Part shown: in pieces, positions 1 through 9,900 of the stretch
Position numbering within the stretch: the stretch's first letter is position 1
Layout: each line of letters opens with the position of its first letter
NCBI GenBank assembly: GCA_032718475.1
Contig: JAUCBJ010005741.1
Coordinates: 79,671-143,670, forward strand
Source of the DNA: Nemertoderma westbladi
Lineage: Eukaryota > Xenacoelomorpha > Nemertodermatida > Nemertodermatidae
Length of the DNA: 64,000 bases
Direction of reading: 5' to 3'
The notes under the pieces: model-generated
The model's input: the letters and a program-made list of their open reading frames with translations, nothing else
Databases searched by the model: none
Told to the model about the DNA's origin: nothing
Position numbers and translations under genes: made by a program

Positions 1-1490
1 TTAGTGCAATATGTATTCGCGTTTATTACTTAATTACTTATATATTATATATTTAGTGCGACGGCGAGAAATAATTCTTTTTCTCTTTCCTTACTGTCCG
101 TATTACATTACAAATACGTAACTACAGTAAGATGAAATATCCGTACTTATTAAAGTACAATAAAGCCACTACTATATTCAAGTATTATTGGTAGGCAGAG
201 TATTAGGAATGCAAAGTTCAGATCCTCGTGTCTCGGCTAAACCAAGCTCTGGGTAGACCTTGGAAACGACTTGCCTCTTCACACTGACATTGCTTCGTGC
301 GATATTGCTCTCATACCGTATATTAAATAATACATATAGTAGCGTGATGTCCCTTTAACAGTAGCGTATAACGCAAAATAAATCTGTTAAACCCTTTGAC
401 CATCTGCAATTCTAGTCGATTAAGATATCGTGGCACCCACCGATATACTTGAAAGACAAAATTCTAGAATCAGTGGTTAACGTCCCCAGACAAGTTCTGG
501 AATAAACTGGTGCCCATCCTAAATATTAATTATTAATATTTACAAAATCTGTCAAATATCAGATCCTTTAAAATTCTAGTCGATTAAGATATCGTAGCAC
601 TTACCGATACTCTTAAAAGGACAAAATTCCTAGAATCAAGGATCCCAGTCCCCAGACACGTTCTGGAATAAAATTGTGTCTATTTTAATATTAAATAATA
701 AAATTTACGGGAATAAATTTAAATTCATATATTTCAATGAATTTAATAAATTGTCATTTTATACAATTTATAACATTCCCAAAATTCCATTAATTAATAG
801 ATCATGGGAGCGGAGATTCACTCTATTAAGTGTATTTGTGTGCGAGAATCTCCAATATAGTCAATAGCCGATAAAATTTATAAAATCATATATAGAGAGG
901 ATATTGACAATTAAAGAATTACTATTAAATAGCATCCCAGATCTGTATGCATGAGAATTACCCTAATTCTACCGCTAGCTTTCCATAATGTCACCATGGC
1001 AACAACCACGCTAGAATTAGAAGTGAGTTAAAGAACAATAGAAGGCTTGCCCCATTGAATAGCATAGGGAATAAATAGCGCACTGCTAGTATCCAAGGAT
1101 ACATAATAAATACAGTGACATTCTGGAAGGTACTGACTAACGGACAAATGGCCCGAATGTGTGCGGTTTATGGCAGTTGTGTTGAATTTGTGCGTTTGTA
1201 GGTGAATGTTACTACTAAGGTGTGTTTACAGTAGCGAGTCGCAATTGTGAAAGTAGCCCTAACTCTCCAGAAAGAACCTGTAGTACATCTAAGCCTTTGG
1301 GACGGACAGTGGAGTGACTTGTGCCGGTTATTGTTGTCGTTGTGTAGCTACATCGTTGGCGAAAGCACAGCGACGACGGTACATCGGCGCTGAGGATCTT
1401 ACACTGTCCGGGGGCAAAAGAGGGGTAGGCAGCGACGCCCGCTAGCCTAATATATAAACTCATTATAATATTGATAAACTCATAGCAGAT
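1..1490. other. Non-coding 5' flank of the zinc-knuckle ORF cluster
   Basis: I see no convincing gene here. The stretch is AT-rich and holds a diverged direct duplication (379-690, listed separately). The short open frames at 676-867 (+) and 1215-1463 (-) have no recognisable motif. No LTR shared with the 3' flank (5745-6959) was noticed by eye. Just before the ORF cluster, an in-frame TAA at 1455 limits the upstream extension of the first ORF. Confidence 0.5.
379..690. repeat. Diverged tandem duplication, ~160 bp period
   Basis: Two adjacent copies share the word order TCTAGTCGATTAAGATATCG, then ACCGATA, ACAAAATTC, TAGAATCA, CCCCAGACA and GTTCTGGAATAAA. Copy 1 runs from about 379 to 530 and copy 2 from about 546 to 690. 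They differ by scattered substitutions and small indels, so the duplication is old. Confidence 0.75.
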
Positions 1491-2372
1491 ATGACTGAGT
1501 TGATAGAAGATGATCTCGGTATTAGGGAGCGATATACTCTACCTTTACAAGCGTTTGTCGATAGCTTGATACGCGGCGACGCTGATCCAACTACTACGGA
1601 GGATGATGGTCGTTATATCGAACCGCCAATGTCCCAGGAGCAACTTACGCGTGAATTGGATTATAGAAAGTTCACCGCTCGCTATACGCATCGTAATGGT
1701 ACGTATATGGACTTCTTAACTACTGGCCATCCTATCGATTTACACGATACGGACGATGTAGACACCGAAAGGGAAATGGTTTTATTTAGATATCATACCC
1801 AGCGGAGTCGGAACGACAAACCGAGAATAGAACACGAGAACTCTATTCGAAACAAACTCGAAAGGGAAGACGTTGAAGAGCCGGATAAACGCAGCGACTT
1901 CAACGATTATCTGGAATTCCTGAGAGAGACATATCTCAATATTGCCAGTCAACAAAATCTCGAAACTCGATATCCCCAAGGTATACATCATGATCCTATG
2001 ATAGAACTCAAACGACTCTATTTCACTATGATGTATCTTACCGCCGATCGACCGCTACCTGTCGTCCCAGATAGCTTCGAACAGATGGAGGAATATTGTA
2101 AAACTGGAGAACAATCACCCGCGTTTCCCCTGCAGGACGTGCGTCTGTGGTATTACTGCGACGAATGCCCTAGACCCAATCAGCAAACGGAAAGACATAA
2201 ACATCCGCAGAGACATTGCGCTAAACACAGTTTTACCCGATATACTTATGGGAGTTTCGAGCGAAACCTGTTCGACGTATCCCCCTCGAACGGCTCGACT
2301 CAAACGATCCTTGAACAAACCAATGATCAGAGTTCCGGAATACTCGGTCAGACCTCCTCATTCCTCAGTTAG
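1491..2372 (+). CDS. Hypothetical protein, first ORF of a Gag-like or domesticated-element cluster
   Basis: This 293-residue ORF starts at ATG 1491, with an in-frame TAA at 1455 upstream. The product is hydrophilic, rich in Glu, Asp, Arg and Thr, with no signal peptide or membrane segment. A CDEC motif followed by a His/Cys cluster near residues 225-245 could bind metal. I do not recognise the family. Its last ~40 codons overlap an open frame shifted by +1 that continues from 2248, so this ORF may be only the N-terminal part of a longer product. Balanced codon usage across 4 kb argues against a chance ORF. The neighbouring ORFs on the same strand end in a zinc-knuckle protein, which suggests retroelement or virus-like ancestry. 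That link is inference; no polymerase, protease or integrase is seen. Confidence 0.5.
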   Translation: MTELIEDDLGIRERYTLPLQAFVDSLIRGDADPTTTEDDGRYIEPPMSQEQLTRELDYRKFTARYTHRNGTYMDFLTTGHPIDLHDTDDVDTEREMVLFRYHTQRSRNDKPRIEHENSIRNKLEREDVEEPDKRSDFNDYLEFLRETYLNIASQQNLETRYPQGIHHDPMIELKRLYFTMMYLTADRPLPVVPDSFEQMEEYCKTGEQSPAFPLQDVRLWYYCDECPRPNQQTERHKHPQRHCAKHSFTRYTYGSFERNLFDVSPSNGSTQTILEQTNDQSSGILGQTSSFLS

Positions 2373-2796
2373 ACCTCAGACTCTTGATCCTAATAGTATC
2401 ACGGATCCTCCCGAACTGTACTCACTGTTCAAAGATCTAGTGTTACCCGAACAGTTGATCGGTGGCACCCCGGTGGTAGGCTCACTAGATATTCGCCAAC
2501 CCTACCTAGCTGGATTGGGACGCGGTCATCTAATATCGCCGTTTAACCCATACAACCGTCGCGGCTTCACCTCGATCCAACCCGTTACGGAAGTCGAAGA
2601 GAGCGTCATACGAAACGCGCTAGACGCTATTCGGCAGAAAATCGGAAAGGGAACTTACGATTGTTTGGAGAAACGTAAATTACAACAACAAGTCCAAGCG
2701 GTGAAGGAATTAGCTTTACCCAGTTCGATAGAGAAACACAAAATCTCGAGGAGGACATCGAACGTGGACGAACCTACTCTTTACAAGAGTTCCTAG
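2248..2796 (+). CDS. Hypothetical protein segment, second frame of the Gag-like cluster
   Basis: This frame is open for 182 codons from an ATG at 2248. It overlaps the previous ORF by 125 nt in the +1 frame, and its downstream end overlaps the next open segment in the -1 frame (open from at least ~2700). Composition matches its neighbours: charged, with a helical Gln/Lys/Arg/Glu region near residues 125-160 (NALDAIRQKIGKGTYD, then KRKLQQQVQAV). The product may be made by frameshifting, or the shifts may be indels in a decayed element or in the assembly. No classical -1 slippery heptamer was found in the overlap at 2640-2796. Function unknown. Confidence 0.4.
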   Translation: MGVSSETCSTYPPRTARLKRSLNKPMIRVPEYSVRPPHSSVRPQTLDPNSITDPPELYSLFKDLVLPEQLIGGTPVVGSLDIRQPYLAGLGRGHLISPFNPYNRRGFTSIQPVTEVEESVIRNALDAIRQKIGKGTYDCLEKRKLQQQVQAVKELALPSSIEKHKISRRTSNVDEPTLYKSS

Positions 2797-2903
2797 ATGA
2801 GCGTCTACAACAACAAGCGGAGGAAAATCAGCTCGAGGAGAGACATATAGAACTGGATGAGAGAGAAGAAGCAGCTTTAGCTCAACCCGAAGCTCAAATC
2901 CTT

Positions 2904-3542
2904 ATGACGGATCTCTACTCTAAAACCATCCTTCATCCCTCGATGGTTCCCCATTTCGGAGACAAACTCTTTGCGACGGCACAACCACAACCGGTTGATA
3001 TCAACCTAAGATCTCGAGATCTTATCGCTGACGCTCCCATGTTACAGCGTCCTCCCATCGAAGCCGCTCGTGTCGAGGGTATACTCGTTGAACCTCCGGA
3101 CAATAGAGCGGATCTTGTCCGTCGCATGGTACACGATGTTAACATATGCGCTAGACCTTTACCGGACTCGTTTTATGGGATCAAAGATCACCCTTATTAC
3201 GTTAACCTAACACAATATTACATGGTAAAACCGGAAGATCCTACACATAGTCTGAGGTTTTTGCCACTCATAAATCCTCTCGATCTTGTCGAACTCGAAC
3301 AACTGCATAAACATCTGGATCAGTTAGTTAAAGTAAACTCATTTCGAAAACCATATAATGTTTCCAGAATAGAGAAAGAAACAATACCTCCGTATAATCT
3401 TGATGGATTCATCAAAACTCGTTTAGTACACTGGAATCTTGACGTGTTATTCGAGGAGGAAAGAATACAACGATATGGAGATGTGGAAACATATACCACA
3501 CAATATTTAAAGTATAGAGACCTACCTAATGCTAGCGAATGA
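2904..3542 (+). CDS. Hypothetical protein segment, third part of the Gag-like cluster
   Basis: The first ATG of this segment is at 2904, but the same frame is open back to at least ~2700. That upstream stretch encodes a strongly helical Gln/Glu-rich segment, likely a coiled coil, directly ahead of the ATG. The 212-residue product has no recognised domain. It ends at a TGA (3540-3542), after which the same frame continues open through the next 2.2 kb with similar composition. The TGA may therefore interrupt a single coding unit, by read-through, a decay mutation or a sequencing error. The segment does not match any family I know. Confidence 0.45.
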   Translation: MTDLYSKTILHPSMVPHFGDKLFATAQPQPVDINLRSRDLIADAPMLQRPPIEAARVEGILVEPPDNRADLVRRMVHDVNICARPLPDSFYGIKDHPYYVNLTQYYMVKPEDPTHSLRFLPLINPLDLVELEQLHKHLDQLVKVNSFRKPYNVSRIEKETIPPYNLDGFIKTRLVHWNLDVLFEEERIQRYGDVETYTTQYLKYRDLPNASE

Positions 3543-3548
3543 GCTACC

Positions 3549-5744
3549 TTGTGGCATCCTGTGGGAATGACTCTCGAAAACGCCACTAAAGAGTGGAATG
3601 AGACTCTTAACGTTATCGAGATGTATGGAGTTGTCACCTACGACAACGAAGGTAGCGTTCCGGTTGGAGAACTGGGAACTACGCGGATGATACACATACG
3701 AGGACTCGCTGGTTCTACCCACGTATTTACTCGAGCGTGTTCCGATGTGATTGATTATTCTTTTGAAACTCTTACTGAGACCCAAAAGAAACTCCGACAT
3801 GGACAATTCGAACTCGCGCAGCGTTATGTCACCGACACCGAGCGCAAACCGGCCATGGGTATCGATGGATCGATGTTACCCCAACCCGTGCTCGAGATGT
3901 TGTTTAACGAAAGAATCCTTAAAATCGGCTCGGCTGTTTATGGAGATCTACAAAACGACTTTCGGAATATGGAAAACATTCCATACCCTTTCGTTGATAC
4001 TCAGCTGATTGCTCCCTGGGCAGAAGGCCGAGGTTTCTTCCGCACTATGTATGCCAATACACCCAGCGGCATTACTAAAGTACAACGAACCTCCATTGGA
4101 CATCTTGCCTTTCAAGAATACGGATGGAATTTCAAGGTTGGAAATCCTATAAATTACCAACAAGTATATGGAGATCATTATTCTCGTTTATACTTTGATG
4201 GACCATTGACCGCACCTGGCGCCGTGTATAGCTTTATGAGTGTTCCACTTCGTCCCTCCTTAGCTATATACACGATATTTGAAAACGCAGCACTTGCCGG
4301 TTGGCTAGCCGATGTGTGCAGTCGTACCATACGCGCGCATCCATTAATACTTGGAACCAAACTCGCCAAGTTAGATGAACACAATAAATTCATCCGCTTC
4401 GAATGTTTCAGGCGCTTTCTGACTCCGTTCCGTAACGTTGATAGTCAGTTCAAGGACCGCGCTCTGACCAAACTCAGCCTAAGAGACTCAGCTGCGGAGA
4501 AGCTAAACAGCGCGGGATTTGCTCTCTTTCAGGACGTTTGTATACAGAACTTACATTCATCTGTTATACAAAGACCCCGAATACCCACAGGTTATTCTGT
4601 CGTGGAAGTTCAGACAGTGGGTCCGCTTGCGGAGACAGCCGCACCTACCTCAGCTATGCAATTGGAAGACGAACCAATATGCTTAGAATCTGAAGCGATC
4701 CAGCCTACAGCGCCCCGGAGCAGCGATAACGACTACGTCTTAGAGTGGTATCAAGGTCCACAATGTCTCACCGCACACGATTATCGACACGCTAACTATG
4801 TTTCTCGAAAACGTTGTCGATTATGCGCATCAAGAGACCATTTCACCCCTATGGACTCAGACGTACCCTGCTCCTATTTCCACGAACAACCGATGATGGA
4901 GATATATTGTGCGTATTGCAGACTTAATAACTCTCATATTTTTGCAGTCTGCCCCCAATTTATGACTCAATGCCACCACTGTCAACTTAAAGGACATGCC
5001 AGTTATAATTGCCCCTTTAATCGCGATTTAGAGAGCGTAGATGAGATGATTACCCTGCGCTACATCCGAGCTTGGGAAGCGAACGCGGATTTACATTGTG
5101 AGTCCCGCCATCGCTACTACCCTGGACGCTCTTACGAGGGAGTTTACGCGTTTCATCCTTATTTATTCGCGTCTGTGGAACAAAAAACACGCACACCGAG
5201 TTACGAACTAATGAAGCGTGTTGGTGAGTGTATTTCCACCAAATTTGTTCGAAAATACCTTAGGAACGTCAATCCTAACGATATTACTTCATACCATTTG
5301 ATCAATTACATCTGTCAAGACCCTGAGTATGGCGATTTATTTATCAACTCGTACCCTGAGTTACAGGAAGTATCTCGACGGCCCTATGAATATCGAGCCC
5401 GAGAACGCGAGCTGGAAAGAACCATTAAACCAAGGAAGTTTCTCACCACTCACGGTCCGCCTACCGCTGTTGTCCAGACGACCCGTCAAGGACCCATAGG
5501 AGCTGCTGTCCTAAGACGCGCCCTAAAGGCCGTTAGACCTCGCTCCACTGAAGTTGATATCGATCAACCAGGTACCTCAACCGGCGGATACACCGATCGT
5601 AATTCTACACCTTCTGATGCAATTGTATTGCACCCTTCACCCAGGAGTTACAGCCCTCCTAGTAAAGTGGCTCGCCCCAAAGAGAAAAGGACTCTTGCTA
5701 GCCTCAAAAAACTGCGTAAACGCCGTCCGCGTAAGAAAGACTAA
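3549..5744 (+). CDS. Zinc-knuckle (CCHC) protein, Gag-like, function unknown
   Basis: This is the longest frame of the cluster, 731 codons, listed from a TTG just after the TGA at 3540-3542. The first ATG is at 3567 (residue 7). It carries three cysteine clusters: CRLC at 423-426 with a nearby His and Cys; CAYC at 454-457 with H463 and C468; and CHHC at 475-478 with H483 and C488. The last fits the retroviral-type knuckle C-X2-C-X4-H-X4-C exactly, and the middle one has X5. The C-terminal ~60 residues are Ser/Pro-rich and then highly basic (KKLRKRRPRKKD), as in nucleic-acid-binding tails. In known families such knuckles bind single-stranded RNA or DNA, typically in Gag or host CNBP-like proteins. 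No reverse transcriptase follows within the 1.2 kb before the minisatellite. A solitary Gag-like gene, a domesticated gene or a fragment of an unknown element all remain possible. Confidence 0.6.
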   Translation: MWHPVGMTLENATKEWNETLNVIEMYGVVTYDNEGSVPVGELGTTRMIHIRGLAGSTHVFTRACSDVIDYSFETLTETQKKLRHGQFELAQRYVTDTERKPAMGIDGSMLPQPVLEMLFNERILKIGSAVYGDLQNDFRNMENIPYPFVDTQLIAPWAEGRGFFRTMYANTPSGITKVQRTSIGHLAFQEYGWNFKVGNPINYQQVYGDHYSRLYFDGPLTAPGAVYSFMSVPLRPSLAIYTIFENAALAGWLADVCSRTIRAHPLILGTKLAKLDEHNKFIRFECFRRFLTPFRNVDSQFKDRALTKLSLRDSAAEKLNSAGFALFQDVCIQNLHSSVIQRPRIPTGYSVVEVQTVGPLAETAAPTSAMQLEDEPICLESEAIQPTAPRSSDNDYVLEWYQGPQCLTAHDYRHANYVSRKRCRLCASRDHFTPMDSDVPCSYFHEQPMMEIYCAYCRLNNSHIFAVCPQFMTQCHHCQLKGHASYNCPFNRDLESVDEMITLRYIRAWEANADLHCESRHRYYPGRSYEGVYAFHPYLFASVEQKTRTPSYELMKRVGECISTKFVRKYLRNVNPNDITSYHLINYICQDPEYGDLFINSYPELQEVSRRPYEYRARERELERTIKPRKFLTTHGPPTAVVQTTRQGPIGAAVLRRALKAVRPRSTEVDIDQPGTSTGGYTDRNSTPSDAIVLHPSPRSYSPPSKVARPKEKRTLASLKKLRKRRPRKKD

Positions 5745-6959
5745 CTGTTTAGAGTATTTTTATATTTTAGAAACTGTGATTTGTTATATTTTATAGACTA
5801 AAATCCCATTTTCTGGGAGCGGTGTAAAGGCTTTTGCGTAATTAGCCGGTTATTTTTCCCGTAAAGTACTCTGTAGTGGGTTTACCAGGCATAAAAGGCC
5901 GTGTCCTTACTGTATTGTTGTTTTAGAGGACATAAAAGTAATTTCTTCTGTATGTGTACTTTAGCGGACATAATCCGCAATTTTATGACGCAATAAGCCG
6001 GATCCTCTGGAAACAGTGTAGATACCATGACGACGGCTAACAGCTGATATTGCCACGTAGAACATCTCTTTGTTCTTTGTTCTCTCTTTGTCCGGTCGAC
6101 CAATCAGAGCGTTTTTTGCCTCTGTGTTGGAGATGGTATATAGAAACTAGGGAAGTGAGTCAGTATGTGATTTTTGTCCACAGCCTACAACACCGGCGTG
6201 GAACCTCCGTGTTTCAGTCTTTAGCATCAACATTAGTAGGCTTAATTATAGAACGTATATCCGTTATCTCAGTCACTCATAATTATTCATACCTTAACAT
6301 TACTGCTTTTGCTGTCAGTTATTCATTATATTTGTTGATGGAATATTATATTCGGAATACTGATAAACAATCAGACACCCCAATCTTCTTGATATACTAA
6401 AGGTTAGAGAGACCGGATACATATAACGATTGCGACTTACATTAAGTGGTTTGAAGTGAATCTAATGCTATTTTATAGGCCCTACACATATTGTCTGTTG
6501 TTCTCCTTATATGTGACTAAAATTAGTGAAGGTCGGCAGATTAGTGTGCAGCATTGTGCAGTATTGTGTATGATTGTCATTGATAACGAAGCATCTCCTA
6601 AAGAATGCGCCATATACGTGAATCTATAGCCATCCCGTTGTGTCTGGTTTAAGTCATAACTCTGTTTATATATTTAAAGCGCCACGTCCTAAAGGAACTG
6701 TTAATATTTCCCGAAAGTGAATAATATTTGTCAGAGATTATATATACTAAGATCAGTCGAATAATACAGTAGGCCTATCCCGCAATACGATTAGGCTTCC
6801 GAATCCAGTCTCCCGGGTATATCCAGCGGGTGAATGATCGCGCATAGACTGGTTTCGGCTAATGTAGTGTATCAAATATTTGTCGTAGGCTAAAGACTAT
6901 CTATTATCTAGAAGACATCCTAATTGGGCAGGTTAAACTGCTAAAGGTCTGAAAGCGCG
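5745..6959. other. Non-coding stretch between the zinc-knuckle ORF and the 27-bp array
   Basis: Nothing recognisable was found. A 116-codon plus-strand frame at 6050-6400 is hydrophobic in places but matches no family and lacks supporting context. No terminal repeat matching the region upstream of 1491 was noticed. Confidence 0.5.
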
Positions 6960-9900
6960 AACAACCTGTGTGCCGACCGCAACCACGATAACATGTGTGC
7001 GGACCGCTAGCTAAAATGGTATCCCGTGTGCCCAATGCTACTATGGTAACCCGTGTGCCCAATGCTACTACGGTAACCCGTGTGCCGACTGGTACCACGG
7101 TTACCTATGTGCCAACCGCTACCATGGTAACCTATGTGCCGACTGCTACTGTGTGCCGACCGTTACCATGGTAACCTGTGTGCCAACCGCTAGTGTGTGC
7201 TGACTGCTACCACGGTAACCTATGTGCCGACTGCTACTGTGTGCCGACGGCTATTAGGGTAACCTGTGTGCCGACCGCTACCATGGTAACTCGTGTGTCG
7301 ACCGGCGGTAACCTGTGTGCCAACCGTTACCACGGTGACCTGTGTGCCGAACGCTACCACAGTAACCTGTGTGCCGACCGCTACCATGATAACCCATGTG
7401 CCGACCCAGGGTAACCCATGTGCCGACTGCTACCACAGTAACCTATGTGCTGACCGCTACTGATGCCAACCGCTACCACGGTAACCTGTGTGCCGACCGC
7501 TACCACAGGAACCTATGTGTTGACTGCTACTGTGTGCCGACCCCTACCACAGTAACTCGTGTGCCGACCCACCACGGTAACCTGTGTGCCGACCATAGTA
7601 CCCTGTGTGCCGACCGCTACCATGATAACCCATGTGCCGACCCACGGTAACCTGTGTGCCGACTGCTACCACAGTAACCTATGTGTCGACCGCTACTGTG
7701 TGTCGACTGCTACCACAGTAACTCGTGTGCCGATCAACCATGGTAACCTGTGTGCCGACCATGGTACCCTGTGTGCCGACCGCTACCACGGCAACCTGTG
7801 TGCTGACTGCTACCACGGTAACCCATGTGCCAACCCACGGTAACCCATGTGCTGACCCACGGTAACCTGTGTGCCGACCGCTACTGATGCCAACCGCTAC
7901 CATATGGTAACTCGTGTACCGACCGACGGTAACCTGTGTGCCGACTGCTACTGTGTGCTGACTGCTACCACGGTAACCTATGTGCCGACTGCTACTTTGT
8001 GCCGACTGCTACCATGGTAAACTGTGTGCCAACCGCTAGTGTGTGCCGACTGCTACCACGGTAACCTATGTGCCGACTGCTACTGTGTGCCGACCGTTAC
8101 CAGGGTAACCTGTGTGCCGACCGCTACCACGGTAACCCGTGTGTCGACTGGCGGTAACCTGTGTGCCAACCGCTACCACGGTAAACTGTGTGCCTACCAC
8201 TACCACGGTAACCCGTGTGCCGACCGCTACCACGGTAACCTATGTGCCGACCGCTACCACGGTAACCTGTGTGCCAACCGCAACCAAGGTAACATGTGTG
8301 CGGACCGCTACCACGGTAACCTGTGTGCCGACCCACGGTAACCTGTGTGCCGACCGCAACCACGGTAAACTGTGTGCCTACCACTACCACGGTAACCCGT
8401 GTGCCGACCGCTACCATGGTAACCTATGTGCCGACCGCTACCACGGTAACCTGTGTGTACCGCAACCACAGTAACATGTGTGCGGACCGCTAGCTACAAT
8501 GGTAACCCGTGTGCCGACCACCACGGTAACCCGTGTGCCGAATGCTACCACGGTAACCCGTGTGCCGACTGGTACCACGGTTACCTATGTGCCAACCGCT
8601 ACCATGGTAACCTGCGTTCCGACCGCTACTGTGTGCTGACTGCTACCACGGTAACCTATGTACTGACTGCTACTGTGTGCCGCTCGCTACCATGGTAACC
8701 TGTGTGCCAACCGCTAGTGTGTGCCGACTGCTACCACGGTAACCTATGTGCCGACTGCTACTGTGTGCCGACCGCTACCAGGGTAACCTGTGTGCCGACC
8801 GCTACCATTGTAACTCGTGTGTCGACCGGCGGTAACCTGTGTGCCAACCGCTACCACGGTAACCTCTGTGCCGAACGCTACCACAGTAACCTGTGTGCCG
8901 ACCGCTACCATGATAACCCATGTGCCGACCCAGGGTAACCCATGTACGACCCACGGTAACCTGTGTGCCGACTGCTACCACAGTATCCTATGTGCTGACC
9001 GCTACTGATGCCAACCGCTACCACAGTAACCTGTGTGCCGACTGCTACCACAGTAACCTATGTGTCGACTGCTACTGTGTGCCGACCGCTACCACAGTAA
9101 CTCGTGTGCCGACCCACCACGGTAACCTGTGTGCCGACCATGGTACCCTGTGAGCAGACCCCTACCATGATACCCCATGTGCCGACCCTGGGTAACCCAT
9201 GTGCCGACCCACGGTAACCTGTGTGCCGACTGCTACCACAGTAACCTATGTGTCGACCGCTACTGTGTGTCGACTGCTACCACAGTAACTCGTGTGCCGA
9301 CCCTGGGTAACCCTTGAGCCGACCACTGTAACCTGTGTGCCGACCGCTACCACGGTAACCTGTGTGCCGACCGCAACCATGGTAACCTGTGTGCCAACCG
9401 CTAGTGCGTGCCGACTGCTACCACGGTAACCTATATGCCGACTGCTACTGTGTGCCGACCGCTACCAGGGTAACCTGTGTGCCGACCGCTACCACGGTAA
9501 CCCGTGTGTCGACCGGCGGTAACCTGTGTGCCAACCGCTACCACGGTAACCCGTGTACCGACCGCTACCACGGTAACCTGTGTGCCGACAAAAGGTAACC
9601 TGTGTGCCGACCGCTACCACGGTAACCTGTGTGCCGACCCACGGTAACCTGTGTGCCGACCGCAACCACGGTAAACTGTGTGCCTACCACTACCACGGTA
9701 ACCCGTGTGCCGACCGCTACCACGGTAACCTATGTGCCGACCGCTACGACGGTAACCTGTGTGCGGACCGCTAGCTAAAATGGTATCCCGTGTGCCGACC
9801 GCTACGACGGTAACCTGTGTGCCAACCGCAACGACGGTAACATGTGTGCGGACCGCTAGCTACATTGGTAACCCATGTGCCGACCACCACGGTAACCCGT

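Noticed and set aside
1-6959. LTRs flanking the zinc-knuckle ORF cluster
   Set aside because: No matching direct repeat was seen between 1-1490 and 5745-6959 by eye; a self-alignment would be needed to exclude diverged ones.
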